Below are positions 7,824 to 15,715 of a stretch of 36,876 bases of DNA, piece by piece (the stretch's first letter is position 1; each line of letters begins with the position of its first letter). The notes beneath the pieces were generated by a model. The model searched no databases. It saw nothing but the letters and a program-made list of their open reading frames with translations, and was not told where the DNA came from. The translations under genes and the position numbers were made by a program. Origin of the DNA: Candidatus Omnitrophica bacterium UBA6233 (GTDB taxonomy: Bacteria > Omnitrophota > Gorgyraeia > Gygaellales > Profunditerraquicolaceae); NCBI GenBank assembly GCA_002440965.1, contig DJWJ01000001.1:1-36876 (forward strand). The letters run 5' to 3'.

Positions 7824-8815
7824 AACCTTAGAGCACTTAATTTCTCCCTGGGGAGAGGCTTGATCTCTATAGAATATGACTCTCTTTTGTGAGTATATAA
7901 TATTTTAACGTTCGAAGCACTATTTAAATCACAATAAGTGCCGGCTATCTGCGCAGATAGCCGGACTAAATCATCGCAGAATTCTCCCTTACCCAAACAA
8001 GTCGGACCTGCGGTAAACTCATCCGGCGCGAATAAATAGTCGTTTTCTAAGGCTACTGCGGCCAATTCTTTATTTTCTTTTTCGTTACGGCCGACAACCA
8101 ATCTTACAGTTTCGGTTAATCTAAAATGCCTGCCTATTTTAAGCAACTCTACGTTTTCTATGCCTAACTGCCGGTGGGTTATCAAATCCTTTAACCTATT
8201 GGAGAAATTAGTATCGGTCAAAAGACAGCCCCCTGAAGCATTGGGATAATTCTTTATGTTAAACTTATCCGCTAAGTTCATTTGCGGCCTTCTTTCTCTA
8301 CCGTTGAATTCAAATAATCTTTGGCGCTTAACCCATCCTTCTTTTTCCGGGAGAGTCTCTGAAAGGAGCCCGGCGCATAGAGGTCTAAGCAACAACCCGC
8401 TTAACCCGCTCTCCTTTTCGATGGTATCCAACGCCTTCCTGTGCTGCGACATAGGCCTCTGGCCCAACACTTCTCCGGTAACTATGAATTGCGCATCAAA
8501 ACCTAGCATCAATTCTTTTGCTTTTCTTAACATAAAAATCTTACAGTCTATGCAAGGATTCATATTCGAACCAAATCCATACTTGGGCTTTAAAACCAAA
8601 TCGAGAAAATCAACGCTTATATCTACTGTTTCCAGCTCCTCCGCTAAACTTTCTTTCACCAATGCGCTGATACTATTATTCTGATTCTCGCTTTTACTAC
8701 GTTGGCAAAATGGAATCTTAAAATTCAAAGGCAACACCTTAATTCCTTCTTCTTGGATAATCCTGGCTGCCAAAACACTATCCAAACCGCCAGAAATCAA
8801 TGCGATAGCCCTCAT
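7820..8815 (-). CDS. PP-loop ATPase, tRNA-thiolation-like (MnmA/ThiI-related)
   Basis: A 331-residue protein beginning with the PP-loop ALISGGLDS (5-13). It continues with NPCIDCK (a Cys pair suited to sulfur transfer), a GQRPMSQ segment and ASGGCLLTD with a further cysteine. Such proteins adenylate a tRNA base and replace oxygen with sulfur. The C-terminal third (about 230-331) is a separate domain, perhaps the NFACT-R-like RNA-binding domain found in these stand-alone thiolases. It lacks the THUMP domain of true ThiI, so the tRNA position is not assigned. First recognisable gene of the operon running down to 3762. Confidence 0.75.
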   Translation of the reverse strand: MRAIALISGGLDSVLAARIIQEEGIKVLPLNFKIPFCQRSKSENQNNSISALVKESLAEELETVDISVDFLDLVLKPKYGFGSNMNPCIDCKIFMLRKAKELMLGFDAQFIVTGEVLGQRPMSQHRKALDTIEKESGLSGLLLRPLCAGLLSETLPEKEGWVKRQRLFEFNGRERRPQMNLADKFNIKNYPNASGGCLLTDTNFSNRLKDLITHRQLGIENVELLKIGRHFRLTETVRLVVGRNEKENKELAAVALENDYLFAPDEFTAGPTCLGKGEFCDDLVRLSAQIAGTYCDLNSASNVKILYTHKRESYSIEIKPLPREKLSALRL

Positions 8816-8819
8816 GGTC

Positions 8820-8939
8820 TTAAAATATGATTTTGAATAAATGGTGGGATGCCGCGTTGGCCGTGATTGGGAATAAATATTCTGCCGGCGCTCCCGCGGG
8901 AAAACTTAGATATATAAAAGCATCATAACAATGTTCCAT
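8820..8939 (-). CDS. Possible 39-residue leader ORF before the PP-loop gene
   Basis: A short ORF with ATG at 8939, AGAGG 7 bases upstream, and a stop 4 bases before the PP-loop start. The peptide begins MEHCYDAFIYLSF and ends HHLFKIIF. Spacing and ribosome-binding site fit a translated leader or coupled small gene, but the peptide matches nothing I recognise and could be chance. Confidence 0.3.
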   Translation of the reverse strand: MEHCYDAFIYLSFPAGAPAEYLFPITANAASHHLFKIIF

Positions 8940-8969
8940 TAAAATACCTCTGGAGAAGAATACCAAAAT

Positions 8970-9023
8970 CCACCCTAAGATAAAATAACTAAAGCTGTTA
9001 GGCTACCGGTCTTGCTTAGGTGG
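8970..9023. other. Stem-loop in the 8940-9051 spacer
   Basis: CCACCCTAAG (8970-8979) pairs with CTTAGGTGG (9015-9023), with a single bulged base, enclosing about 35 bases. It lies downstream of the tiny basic gene and upstream of the possible leader ORF. It may be a terminator without a U tail, or part of a 5' leader RNA. No known riboswitch consensus seen in 8940-9051. Confidence 0.35.
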
Positions 9024-9051
9024 GTCGCAAGGATGCGTAGAAAAACCTTGC

Positions 9052-9132
9052 TTAGCCTAAATTCGGCTTTCTGCCCTTATTAGCCTTTTTGGAACGCCAA
9101 TTAAGCTTTCCTCTGCGCTTACGTTTTCCCAT
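9052..9132 (-). CDS. 26-residue highly basic peptide, ribosomal-protein-like
   Basis: An ORF overlapping the end of the CsgG-like gene by 14 bases, with a GGGGG ribosome-binding site 6 bases before its ATG. The peptide starts MGKRKRRGKLNW and has 12 Lys/Arg in 26 residues and no acidic residue. The MGK-x-RRGK-x-W pattern recalls bacterial Thx (bTHX), a tiny 30S protein, but the match is short and made by eye. The ribosome-binding site and biased composition make it likely to be real; it is below usual gene-calling length. Confidence 0.6.
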   Translation of the reverse strand: MGKRKRRGKLNWRSKKANKGRKPNLG

Positions 9133-9808
9133 TTTTATCCCCCTTATAATAGTTTTCCGGAACTTTTCTTACAATATAACCTATAGTTTCCACGATACAT
9201 TTATTAATTGCTTCCCCCATGGGCGTATTGGCGTAGGCCGATAGCCCTTCATTTAAACCGGCTTCTTTATAATGACGTTGCCTATGCCCGGTTCCGGTAT
9301 CAACGGCTTGGCCCGTAATACGTTCTGAAAATAATACTTTGGACGAAGCCGCGTCAACAATACGAATATTCAAAACTATGGTCGCTTTATTCGAAACTAC
9401 GCCTAACAGGCTTCCCAATGTCCCATTGGCATAGCTCCCTCCGCCGCCAACCCCAGCGCTTCCGCCTGATATAAGCGGATCAAACTCTACTACCTCAGCG
9501 GCAATAATTAAACTTCCGCTCTTCTCGTTATAATCTTTAGGCGCACAAACTACTTGAAAACGATTGGTCTTATGTAATCCTTCCGCCAGCATATCCCGCA
9601 GACCAGTATTCATTTCAGCGGTGATATTAGCAGTTTTAATTTCAAAGTCAGCTACCATCACAGTTGCCTTCGATCCGGAGTATGGAGGAAAAAATGTTGA
9701 ACCTATAAAATCGTCGACAAACTTGACGGGTTTATTTAAAACTGCGCAACCTGCCAAGGTTAAACTAAAGATTCCACATCCGATAACCAGACAATACTTA
9801 AGCTTCAT
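9119..9808 (-). CDS. CsgG/HfaB-like outer-membrane lipoprotein
   Basis: A 229-residue lipoprotein with lipobox LAGC (Cys21). It has a CsgG-type core: VMVADFEIKTAN, a GLRDMLAEGLHKTNRFQVV helix, a glycine-rich segment (GGSAGVGGGGSYANG) at the constriction position, then NKATIVLNIRIVDAASSKVLFSERITG. CsgG-family proteins form outer-membrane secretion channels or anchor holdfast and curli systems. No curli subunit gene is adjacent. The start has no clear Shine-Dalgarno. Confidence 0.82.
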   Translation of the reverse strand: MKLKYCLVIGCGIFSLTLAGCAVLNKPVKFVDDFIGSTFFPPYSGSKATVMVADFEIKTANITAEMNTGLRDMLAEGLHKTNRFQVVCAPKDYNEKSGSLIIAAEVVEFDPLISGGSAGVGGGGSYANGTLGSLLGVVSNKATIVLNIRIVDAASSKVLFSERITGQAVDTGTGHRQRHYKEAGLNEGLSAYANTPMGEAINKCIVETIGYIVRKVPENYYKGDKNGKT

Positions 9809-9815
9809 TATATTA

Positions 9816-9841
9816 AAGGCAGGGTTTAAGATCCCTGCCTT
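9816..9841 (-). terminator. 9-bp hairpin between the DUF5666-like and CsgG-like genes
   Basis: AAGGCAGGG (9816-9824) and CCCTGCCTT (9833-9841) form a perfect stem with an 8-base loop, downstream of the DUF5666-like gene. The tail is TAATATAATG, not U-rich, so it may be an attenuator or processing stem. Confidence 0.5.
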
Positions 9842-9864
9842 AGGTTGTATCCGCGACTATGTTA

Positions 9865-10356
9865 TTAATTAGCTGGGGTAGATTGACCAATCGTATCCGG
9901 CTTATCTCCTGCGTTAGCAACATCACCCTGAGCAGCGGTTGCTTCAGGTTGCAGAATAGCGGAGTCTTCCACAGGGGCACCTTCGGATTTCTCCAGGCTT
10001 ATGCTCTTAGCTAAACTCTTGCCATTCTTAAAGAAATAATCAATACTAAGATTATCTTTCACCCGGATTTCTTCCAAAGATTTCACATTATCATAAGCAG
10101 TTGAATCGTCTACTGAAAGAATGATCTCTCTCTCTTGATCAGTTTCATAATCAAGATACTCCAGCGTAAGAGTTTTGGCCGAGACATCTACGCTCGTTAC
10201 TTCGCCCCAAACCCATTGCGTATTTGAATCGTTATTCTCTTGAATGGCTGTTGCCGCAGTCACAGGCCGAACTTCAGACACCTGATCCTCGCCTAAGGCT
10301 AGTCCTGCGCCTGCTAGTGCCAAAACTACCAAAACTCCGGCTATTTTTAACTTCAT
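9865..10356 (-). CDS. Secreted DUF5666-like beta protein of unknown function
   Basis: A 163-residue exported protein: signal peptide to about residue 22, then one small beta domain (WVWGEVTSVDVSAKTLTLEY ... VKDNLSIDYFFKNGKSLAKSISLEK, about 48-125) resembling DUF5666-type OB-like folds. A low-complexity Ala/Gln/Pro tail follows (about 126-163). The ribosome-binding site AAGGAGGT is near perfect and the promoter close to consensus, so expression is probably high. The function is unknown; periplasmic or envelope location is inferred. Confidence 0.75.
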   Translation of the reverse strand: MKLKIAGVLVVLALAGAGLALGEDQVSEVRPVTAATAIQENNDSNTQWVWGEVTSVDVSAKTLTLEYLDYETDQEREIILSVDDSTAYDNVKSLEEIRVKDNLSIDYFFKNGKSLAKSISLEKSEGAPVEDSAILQPEATAAQGDVANAGDKPDTIGQSTPAN

Positions 10357-10381
10357 GAAACTACCTCCTTAGAATGATAGG

Positions 10382-10410
10382 ATTCTATCATGAAGAGGGG
10401 TTTTTGTCAA
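10382..10410 (-). promoter_or_regulatory. Near-consensus promoter with palindrome over the -10
   Basis: Minus strand TTGACA (10405-10410), 17-base spacer, TAGAAT (10382-10387). A perfect inverted repeat, ATGATAG-N4-CTATCAT (10374-10391), covers the -10 box and likely start point, suggesting a repressor site. It drives the secreted DUF5666-like gene. Confidence 0.75.
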
Positions 10411-10434
10411 GAATACGACTATACGGCTATAAAC

Positions 10435-11004
10435 CTAATATAGAATCTCTTTAACGCGTTTATTAAGCTTGAGATAAACAAAAGAGGCGGCTTGCGACTT
10501 TAAAAGGTCTCCGAATATAAATGGGATAAATCCCATAAACAATGCTTGGGTTATGGAAACTCCGAGACTAACTTTAAGCCATAGAGACCCGGATAACAAG
10601 ATGACTACGCTAGAGGCGCAAAAAACCAACATTACCGAAAAATAACCCTGCTTTAACCACTTCAGTGAAACTGTCGTAAAAATAGAAGCCAGGATGAACC
10701 CGATAAGATATCCTGCCGTAGGAGAAAAAAGATAAACCAAACCGCTAGCTGCTCCGGTAAATACCGGCAAACCTAATATGCCCATAAACACATAAATTCC
10801 TTGCGCGATTATGCTTAGTTTCCTGCCAATAAGCGCGGCCGACAACAAAACGAAAAAAGTCTGCAGGGTGATTGGGACCGGAGTGAATGGCAAAGGTATG
10901 CGCACAAAAGCCCCAAGGCTAATTGCTATAACTGACAAAAAAACCATACAGATCCTGCAAATTTGCTTATTAACAATTACTTCTCTCCTTAATGCAATCT
11001 CCAT
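10435..11004 (-). CDS. bioY: BioY biotin transporter (ECF S component)
   Basis: A 189-residue integral membrane protein with about six helices and the BioY signature segments IPLPFTPVPITLQTFFVLL (36-54) and GLPVFTGAASGLVYLFSPTAGYLIGF. BioY binds and imports biotin, alone or with EcfA/EcfT, which are not encoded here. AGGAG lies just before the start. Third gene of the lpxL-small membrane protein-bioY run. No biotin operator seen upstream. Confidence 0.93.
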   Translation of the reverse strand: MEIALRREVIVNKQICRICMVFLSVIAISLGAFVRIPLPFTPVPITLQTFFVLLSAALIGRKLSIIAQGIYVFMGILGLPVFTGAASGLVYLFSPTAGYLIGFILASIFTTVSLKWLKQGYFSVMLVFCASSVVILLSGSLWLKVSLGVSITQALFMGFIPFIFGDLLKSQAASFVYLKLNKRVKEILY

Positions 11005-11012
11005 TTTATCTC

Positions 11013-11213
11013 CTATTCTTTAGCTATGGCCAAAGTTATTATGCCTGACAAAAGCAAAAATAAACCAACGCATCCTTTGACTACCATTAAAAGAAAATCC
11101 CACCATTTTAATATAGCTACTGCTCCCAATATGAGAAAAAATAGTCCCAAAGCAACCTTAAGCAAAATGACAAAATTTGCTTTCAGGTCAAGATTCCTTA
11201 GTTGTCCTGTCAT
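11013..11213 (-). CDS. 66-residue two-helix membrane protein
   Basis: Two hydrophobic helices (about 16-36 and 43-63) joined by KWWDFLLMVVKG, with a short charged N terminus. It starts in ATGA overlap with the lpxL-like gene and ends 8 bases before bioY, so it is a real operon member. Not assigned to a named family. Confidence 0.7.
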   Translation of the reverse strand: MTGQLRNLDLKANFVILLKVALGLFFLILGAVAILKWWDFLLMVVKGCVGLFLLLSGIITLAIAKE

Positions 11214-12139
11214 ACTCGGGCCTCCTTTTCGCTAGGCTGGCTTTTCCATCTGCGATGAATCCAACCCCACTCCGCGGGATATTTACGGATATAAGCCTCA
11301 ATAACATTAGTTAGTTTCTGAATATTGATAAGAATGGTATCTTTGGCGTCTTTACTTTCTTCCAGCTTTACTGCCGGTTCAAAGATAATTTGATGCGAAT
11401 CATCGCTGTTCCTGATTATAAAACAGGGTAAAAGCGCGGCTCCTGTGCGCTGCGCAAAGACTACCGGTCCGGCAGCAGTAGCCGCTTTTCTACCAAAGAA
11501 ATTAACAAATACTCCGCCTGTGCCAAAATTCTGGTCAATCGGGATAAAAATCAACTCATTATTACGTAACGCCTGAATGGTGTTATTTACACAAGTATCA
11601 CGCGGTTGGCTGTAAATGGTTTTAACCCCGAATTTTTTACGCTTCTCCAAAAAAATTTCTTCTACCCGCTTATCATGCATTGGTTTCATTATACCACCAA
11701 CCGTGTAACCTTCAACTGCAAGCCTCCCGAGTAAAAGCGGAAAATTCCCGAAATGGGCGCTGACTAAAACCACTCCACAGCCTTTGGCCAACGCACAATC
11801 CAAATTCTCCTTGCCTGCAAGCGTTACGCGTTTCTTCAAAATATGCGGCTTGTCGAAAAGAAACATTAATTCTACGGCCGATTTGGACATAAAAGTAAAA
11901 CAGTCTTTAATTATCTTATCGAGTTCGGAAGCGCTTTTTTCCTTGCCAAAGGCAAAACTTAAACTCTCTAATGCAATCCGTTTCTGCTTAGAGGCAAATC
12001 TATAGGCCAAAAAACTGACAAAACTAGCGAAACTATAGAGGAAACGCGCAGGCATGATGCTAACTATAGCTGAACAAGTAGTCAGACCGAACCAGCTCAA
12101 AAATCCGATAATACTTTTACGTATTTTCTTAAGGTTCAT
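11210..12139 (-). CDS. lpxL: LpxL/HtrB-family lipid A late acyltransferase
   Basis: A 309-residue protein with an N-terminal membrane anchor and the LpxL/M fold: VLVSAHFGNFPLLLGRL (124-140), GGIMKPMHD, FIPIDQNFGTGGVFVNFFGR and PAEWGWIHRRWKS near the C terminus. The family adds secondary acyl chains to lipid A at the inner membrane. The catalytic HX4(D/E) motif reads HFGNFP here: His129 is kept, but Pro134 stands where Asp/Glu is expected. Either another acid supplies the charge relay or the enzyme is altered. First gene of a three-gene operon. Confidence 0.85.
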   Translation of the reverse strand: MNLKKIRKSIIGFLSWFGLTTCSAIVSIMPARFLYSFASFVSFLAYRFASKQKRIALESLSFAFGKEKSASELDKIIKDCFTFMSKSAVELMFLFDKPHILKKRVTLAGKENLDCALAKGCGVVLVSAHFGNFPLLLGRLAVEGYTVGGIMKPMHDKRVEEIFLEKRKKFGVKTIYSQPRDTCVNNTIQALRNNELIFIPIDQNFGTGGVFVNFFGRKAATAAGPVVFAQRTGAALLPCFIIRNSDDSHQIIFEPAVKLEESKDAKDTILINIQKLTNVIEAYIRKYPAEWGWIHRRWKSQPSEKEARV

Positions 12140-12191
12140 GGTTATTTACAGATTAACAGTTATTATTTAACCCAAAAATTTGTAAGAAAGA

Positions 12192-12677
12192 TTATAACTT
12201 ATATCCTATTTTACGCAAGAAATCTTTACGCCAGGTTATATCTGACTCGTTTTCGATACCTTTCGGCTTTTGGCCGTCGATTACTCCCAAGATCCCCGAA
12301 CCGTCTTCTGTCTGAGCCACAATGACCTTTAAGGGGTTAGCTGTAGCACAATATATGTTACATACCTCCGGGATATTTTTAACGGCATTCAGGACATTTA
12401 TAGGAAAGGCATTTCGCATAAAAATGATAAAGGAATGGCCCGCGCCTATCGCCAGGCAGTTTTTAGCGGCAAGCTCTTTTAATTCCGAGTCATTTCCTTC
12501 TACTCTTATTTTGCATGCGCCGCTTGATTCGATAAAACCCAGGCCGAATTTTATACCCGGGACATTATTCATCAAGGTTTCATGGATATCTTCGACTGTT
12601 TTGATAAAATGGCCCTGCCCCAAAATTAAGTTAACATCTTCCGGCTTTCTTATTTCGATTAATTTAAGTTCTAGCAT
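12192..12677 (-). CDS. Adenosine-specific kinase family protein (PF04008-like)
   Basis: A 161-residue protein matching the small family known from thermophile structures: LILGQGHFIKTVEDIHETL, IKFGLGFIESSGAC, AIGAGHSFIIFMRNAFPINVLNAVKNIPEV, NIYCATANPLKVIVAQTE and GVIDGQKPKGIE. Length equals the family norm with the ATG at 12677, which has AAGGA 7 bases upstream; the longer frame to 12740 runs into a repeat. Family members were reported to phosphorylate adenosine, but the physiological role is unsettled. Confidence 0.88.
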   Translation of the reverse strand: MLELKLIEIRKPEDVNLILGQGHFIKTVEDIHETLMNNVPGIKFGLGFIESSGACKIRVEGNDSELKELAAKNCLAIGAGHSFIIFMRNAFPINVLNAVKNIPEVCNIYCATANPLKVIVAQTEDGSGILGVIDGQKPKGIENESDITWRKDFLRKIGYKL

Positions 12678-12724
12678 AAACAATTCCTTTCTAGATAAAA
12701 ACCTGAAATAAAAAACAAAACTGT

Positions 12725-12780
12725 TAATATCAAATGACAAAACATTAATTTTGAACTTTGGATTTTGTCATTTGATATTA
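12725..12780. repeat. Perfect 18-bp inverted repeat (intergenic hairpin)
   Basis: TAATATCAAATGACAAAA (12725-12742) is the exact reverse complement of 12763-12780, with a 20-base loop. It lies between the PIG-L gene and the adenosine-specific kinase gene. It shares the AAATGACAAA core with the repeat at 1499-1583 and could form a strong RNA hairpin acting as terminator or 3'-end stabiliser. Confidence 0.85.
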
Positions 12781-12786
12781 TATTTT

Positions 12787-14187
12787 TTACTTTATTACAA
12801 TCCTTCTAAACCCCGTATCGCTCAACGAGGGTTTCCCGCCATACGCAGCTACCGAAGCAAGCATAAAATCAGGATTTCCCAGCACTTCCAACGGTATGCT
12901 TAGAATTAAATCTTCCGGGCTCATATTCAAACGGATATTTTTAGGGTTAATTTTCTTCTTGCCATCATAAACTACAAATCTTTCATGCCGGGTTTTAATG
13001 TATATCTTGGGCATAGAAGCAAAAGACCTCATGTCGTTAAAACCAAAGATATAAATGACTAAGCTGAACCTGCGGTTTAACTCCTTGTCTTTGGCAACAC
13101 GGATAACCAAACGATCATCTACCGCGGCATAACTGACTTCTCCATGATTTTTGTCCAGGCTGCTTACGTCAAAAGCCCCTGTTTCTTCCCTAAATCCTGT
13201 AAACATCTTTGAAAAACCAAAAAAAGCCGGGTTGCGTTCTTTTAGAGAAATCTGCCTCTTCAGCTTAATTTCAGGATAATCTCCGAATAATTCATTCTTA
13301 CGGGCAAATGACAAAAGGTAGAATGCGCTTACCTCCGTTTGGCTTTTATAAGAAAGAACGGCCTCATGTTTTAACTTCAGCTCATCCGGGGACAAATCCA
13401 ATTTTGACCATTCTATTTGTGAATCATTAAAATCTTCCGGCGGATTCAAAGGGAGTTCAGGATGATAATGCCTCGGATTTGGCCAATTAACGGAATGAAC
13501 CAGATATGGATAAACTTCGGGCTTAAGGATTCTATGCCTTAAGCCATGCAAGGCTATTCGCAAAAACAGATACAGGGCTTTATGATCCGAATTTACATCT
13601 GCCGGATGTGAAACAAAAATCTTTGTCGGTTTATAATCAAGGATTATTTTCTCCAAATTATTCAAAATGCTCTCTCCGATATATGGGGCGCCGAAAGAAT
13701 AATCGTTTTTATAAGGCACGCTCGTGACCCGCGTAAGCATGCTCCTAAAGGGTTTTTTTGCCTGCCAATACTTTCTGAATATGGAAAGCGTCCCGAAATC
13801 AGGATAGCCTAGAAATATAAGCTTGTCTTCACTTAATCCCAGCAGCTTCATGGCGTTAACCGCTTCTTGGCGCCTGACCTGCCCCATATGGATGAATTCT
13901 CCCTTTTTAAAAGTAAGCCTCTTTTCATAAACAATAAAGGAAAATTCGTTATTGTCGCCGTTGGTCAGGTAAACTACTTTTACCTTGGCCCCTGCTTTCT
14001 TGGCTTGTTGGATTACGCCGGCGCACCCGATGGTTTCGTCGTCAGGATGCGGCGCAAGTATAAGCACGCGGTCCCTCCTCTTGAACGCCTCAATCTTGGC
14101 GATATCCTCGGCCCAGGAAAAAGTAACTACGCTCATAATATATAAAATTAAAAATGCTCCGGTAGTTATCTTTAGCAGTGCCTTCAT
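12787..14187 (-). CDS. Secreted PIG-L (LmbE-like) deacetylase with extra C-terminal domain
   Basis: A 466-residue protein with a signal peptide or anchor (about 1-26). The PIG-L zinc motif is LAPHPDDETIG (44-54; His47, Asp50) with the third ligand in VSHPADVNSDH. The family removes N-acetyl groups from sugars. The C-terminal part (about 310-466) is predicted beta-rich and looks like a carbohydrate-binding sandwich; I do not recognise its family. The gene begins 4 bases after lnt and is the last of the pilT-prfB-secA-lnt run. Probable role is envelope or extracellular polysaccharide deacetylation. Confidence 0.85.
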   Translation of the reverse strand: MKALLKITTGAFLILYIMSVVTFSWAEDIAKIEAFKRRDRVLILAPHPDDETIGCAGVIQQAKKAGAKVKVVYLTNGDNNEFSFIVYEKRLTFKKGEFIHMGQVRRQEAVNAMKLLGLSEDKLIFLGYPDFGTLSIFRKYWQAKKPFRSMLTRVTSVPYKNDYSFGAPYIGESILNNLEKIILDYKPTKIFVSHPADVNSDHKALYLFLRIALHGLRHRILKPEVYPYLVHSVNWPNPRHYHPELPLNPPEDFNDSQIEWSKLDLSPDELKLKHEAVLSYKSQTEVSAFYLLSFARKNELFGDYPEIKLKRQISLKERNPAFFGFSKMFTGFREETGAFDVSSLDKNHGEVSYAAVDDRLVIRVAKDKELNRRFSLVIYIFGFNDMRSFASMPKIYIKTRHERFVVYDGKKKINPKNIRLNMSPEDLILSIPLEVLGNPDFMLASVAAYGGKPSLSDTGFRRIVIK

Positions 14188-14191
14188 TCGC

Positions 14192-15715
14192 TTAATCTTT
14201 CTTGCGCTTTATCCGCGCAGGTTTTATTTTATTTCCAAGTAAAACAAAAATAATATACAACGCGCATACAATAATTAAAGAATCCCCGGAATATCCGTAA
14301 AATGTCCGCTGGGTGTATAAGTAAATATCTTGAGTAAGGTAACCCGGTATGAAAATATTATTCCCCGCTTCATCGCTGACTAAAGAGGTAATCTTTCCTT
14401 GAGGATTAATAAAACCGGAGATCCCGGTATTAGCGCAACGCACCAAATTAACCCTGTTTTCAATTGCCCTGAATACGGAGGCTGCCAAATGCTGGCTGGC
14501 TTCGGTGGTTTTGCCGAACCAAGCGTCATTGGTTATATTAACCAGAAAATCCGCCCCCTCTTTTACGAATCTCCGGGAGAGCTCCGGGAAAACATCTTCA
14601 AAACAAACCAAAACTCCAAATTTATTCCTCATCTTAAAAATCGTATATTCTTTACCTCTGGCAATATCTCCAATAGGCGCGATTGTTTCTAAAAATGGAA
14701 GCACTTTTCTTAAAGGTATATACTCTCCAAATGGAACTAGATGCAATTTGTCATATCTATCCAATAATTTTCCCTCTTCGGACAAAAGCAGCGCGCTGTT
14801 ATAATATAAATCGCGCCTGGTCGTAACTGCGCCAAAAAGCAGGGGCTTAGCAATTGTGTTTGAATAACGCAGCAGTCTTTCGTAATAAATAGGCTCCTCC
14901 TCCAGGACAACCGGTAACGCGGCTTCGGGCCAGATAATCAAATCCGGAGCATCTTTTAACGCTAGAGAGGTGAGATCAAAATACCTCTCCATTACAAATT
15001 CTCTTGAACCTGTCTCCCATTTCAGTTCTTGCGGGATATCCCCCTGAATAAGCGCGATCCTTAATTGCCGGGATTTTTCAACGCTCTTGAATGATCCCAA
15101 GCGAAAATAACCGTAAGTTAAAACCAAAGAAAAAATTAAAATTACCAGAATAATAACGGCTTTTAAACGCTTGGGCAGTTGCGCCTTTAGCGAATGGATT
15201 ATTTCAACGCCAGCCACATTCGTAAACATGATCAGAAATGAAACACCCCAAGCTCCGGTAATATCGGCGATCTGGATTACCGGCAGGTTAAGATATTGAG
15301 AATAACCTAAAAGCGACCAGGGGAAACCGGTTAATAAATGGCTGCGAATATATTCAAGCAGAACCCAGGCCGCGGGAACGAATAAAAGGAGATAAAGCTG
15401 TGAATGCCTGGTATGCGGCCGAATAATTAAACCGAACGCGGCAAAATATAGCGCCAGATACAGAATCAAGAGGATCATTCCAATCGAAGTAACATTTACC
15501 AGCCAAAAAATAGAGCCGGCCCAAAAGGTTATCCCTGTAAATAAAGATAAAAGGAATGACTGCTTGAGGGTTTTATTGTTTAGAGAAAGAAACAGCGGGA
15601 TAAAAGCAAACCAGGCAAAGATCCATAATTTTGGGTTGTTAAAAGGCAACACCAATAGCGCGCCGGAAAGAATACTAAAGAGTATATCAAAAAACTGGTT
15701 TAGCTTCCGTGGCAT
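14192..15715 (-). CDS. lnt: Apolipoprotein N-acyltransferase
   Basis: A 507-residue protein with eight or so N-terminal helices and a nitrilase-fold periplasmic domain. The catalytic triad is visible as Glu264 (IIWPEAALP), Lys323 (YDKLHLVPFGEY) and Cys371 (GVLVCFEDVFPE). Lnt adds the third acyl chain to lipoproteins, which matches the lipoproteins in this window (CsgG-like, LptE). It overlaps secA by 16 bases. Confidence 0.96.
   Translation of the reverse strand: MPRKLNQFFDILFSILSGALLVLPFNNPKLWIFAWFAFIPLFLSLNNKTLKQSFLLSLFTGITFWAGSIFWLVNVTSIGMILLILYLALYFAAFGLIIRPHTRHSQLYLLLFVPAAWVLLEYIRSHLLTGFPWSLLGYSQYLNLPVIQIADITGAWGVSFLIMFTNVAGVEIIHSLKAQLPKRLKAVIILVILIFSLVLTYGYFRLGSFKSVEKSRQLRIALIQGDIPQELKWETGSREFVMERYFDLTSLALKDAPDLIIWPEAALPVVLEEEPIYYERLLRYSNTIAKPLLFGAVTTRRDLYYNSALLLSEEGKLLDRYDKLHLVPFGEYIPLRKVLPFLETIAPIGDIARGKEYTIFKMRNKFGVLVCFEDVFPELSRRFVKEGADFLVNITNDAWFGKTTEASQHLAASVFRAIENRVNLVRCANTGISGFINPQGKITSLVSDEAGNNIFIPGYLTQDIYLYTQRTFYGYSGDSLIIVCALYIIFVLLGNKIKPARIKRKKD

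Noticed and set aside
10357..10434. Riboswitch or biotin operator near bioY
   Set aside because: The spacer lies downstream of bioY and is fully explained by a promoter and ribosome-binding site; the region before bioY is an operon junction of 8 bases.
12678..12740. Longer N terminus for the adenosine-specific kinase
   Set aside because: It runs into the 18-bp inverted repeat; the ATG at 12677 has a ribosome-binding site and gives the normal family length.
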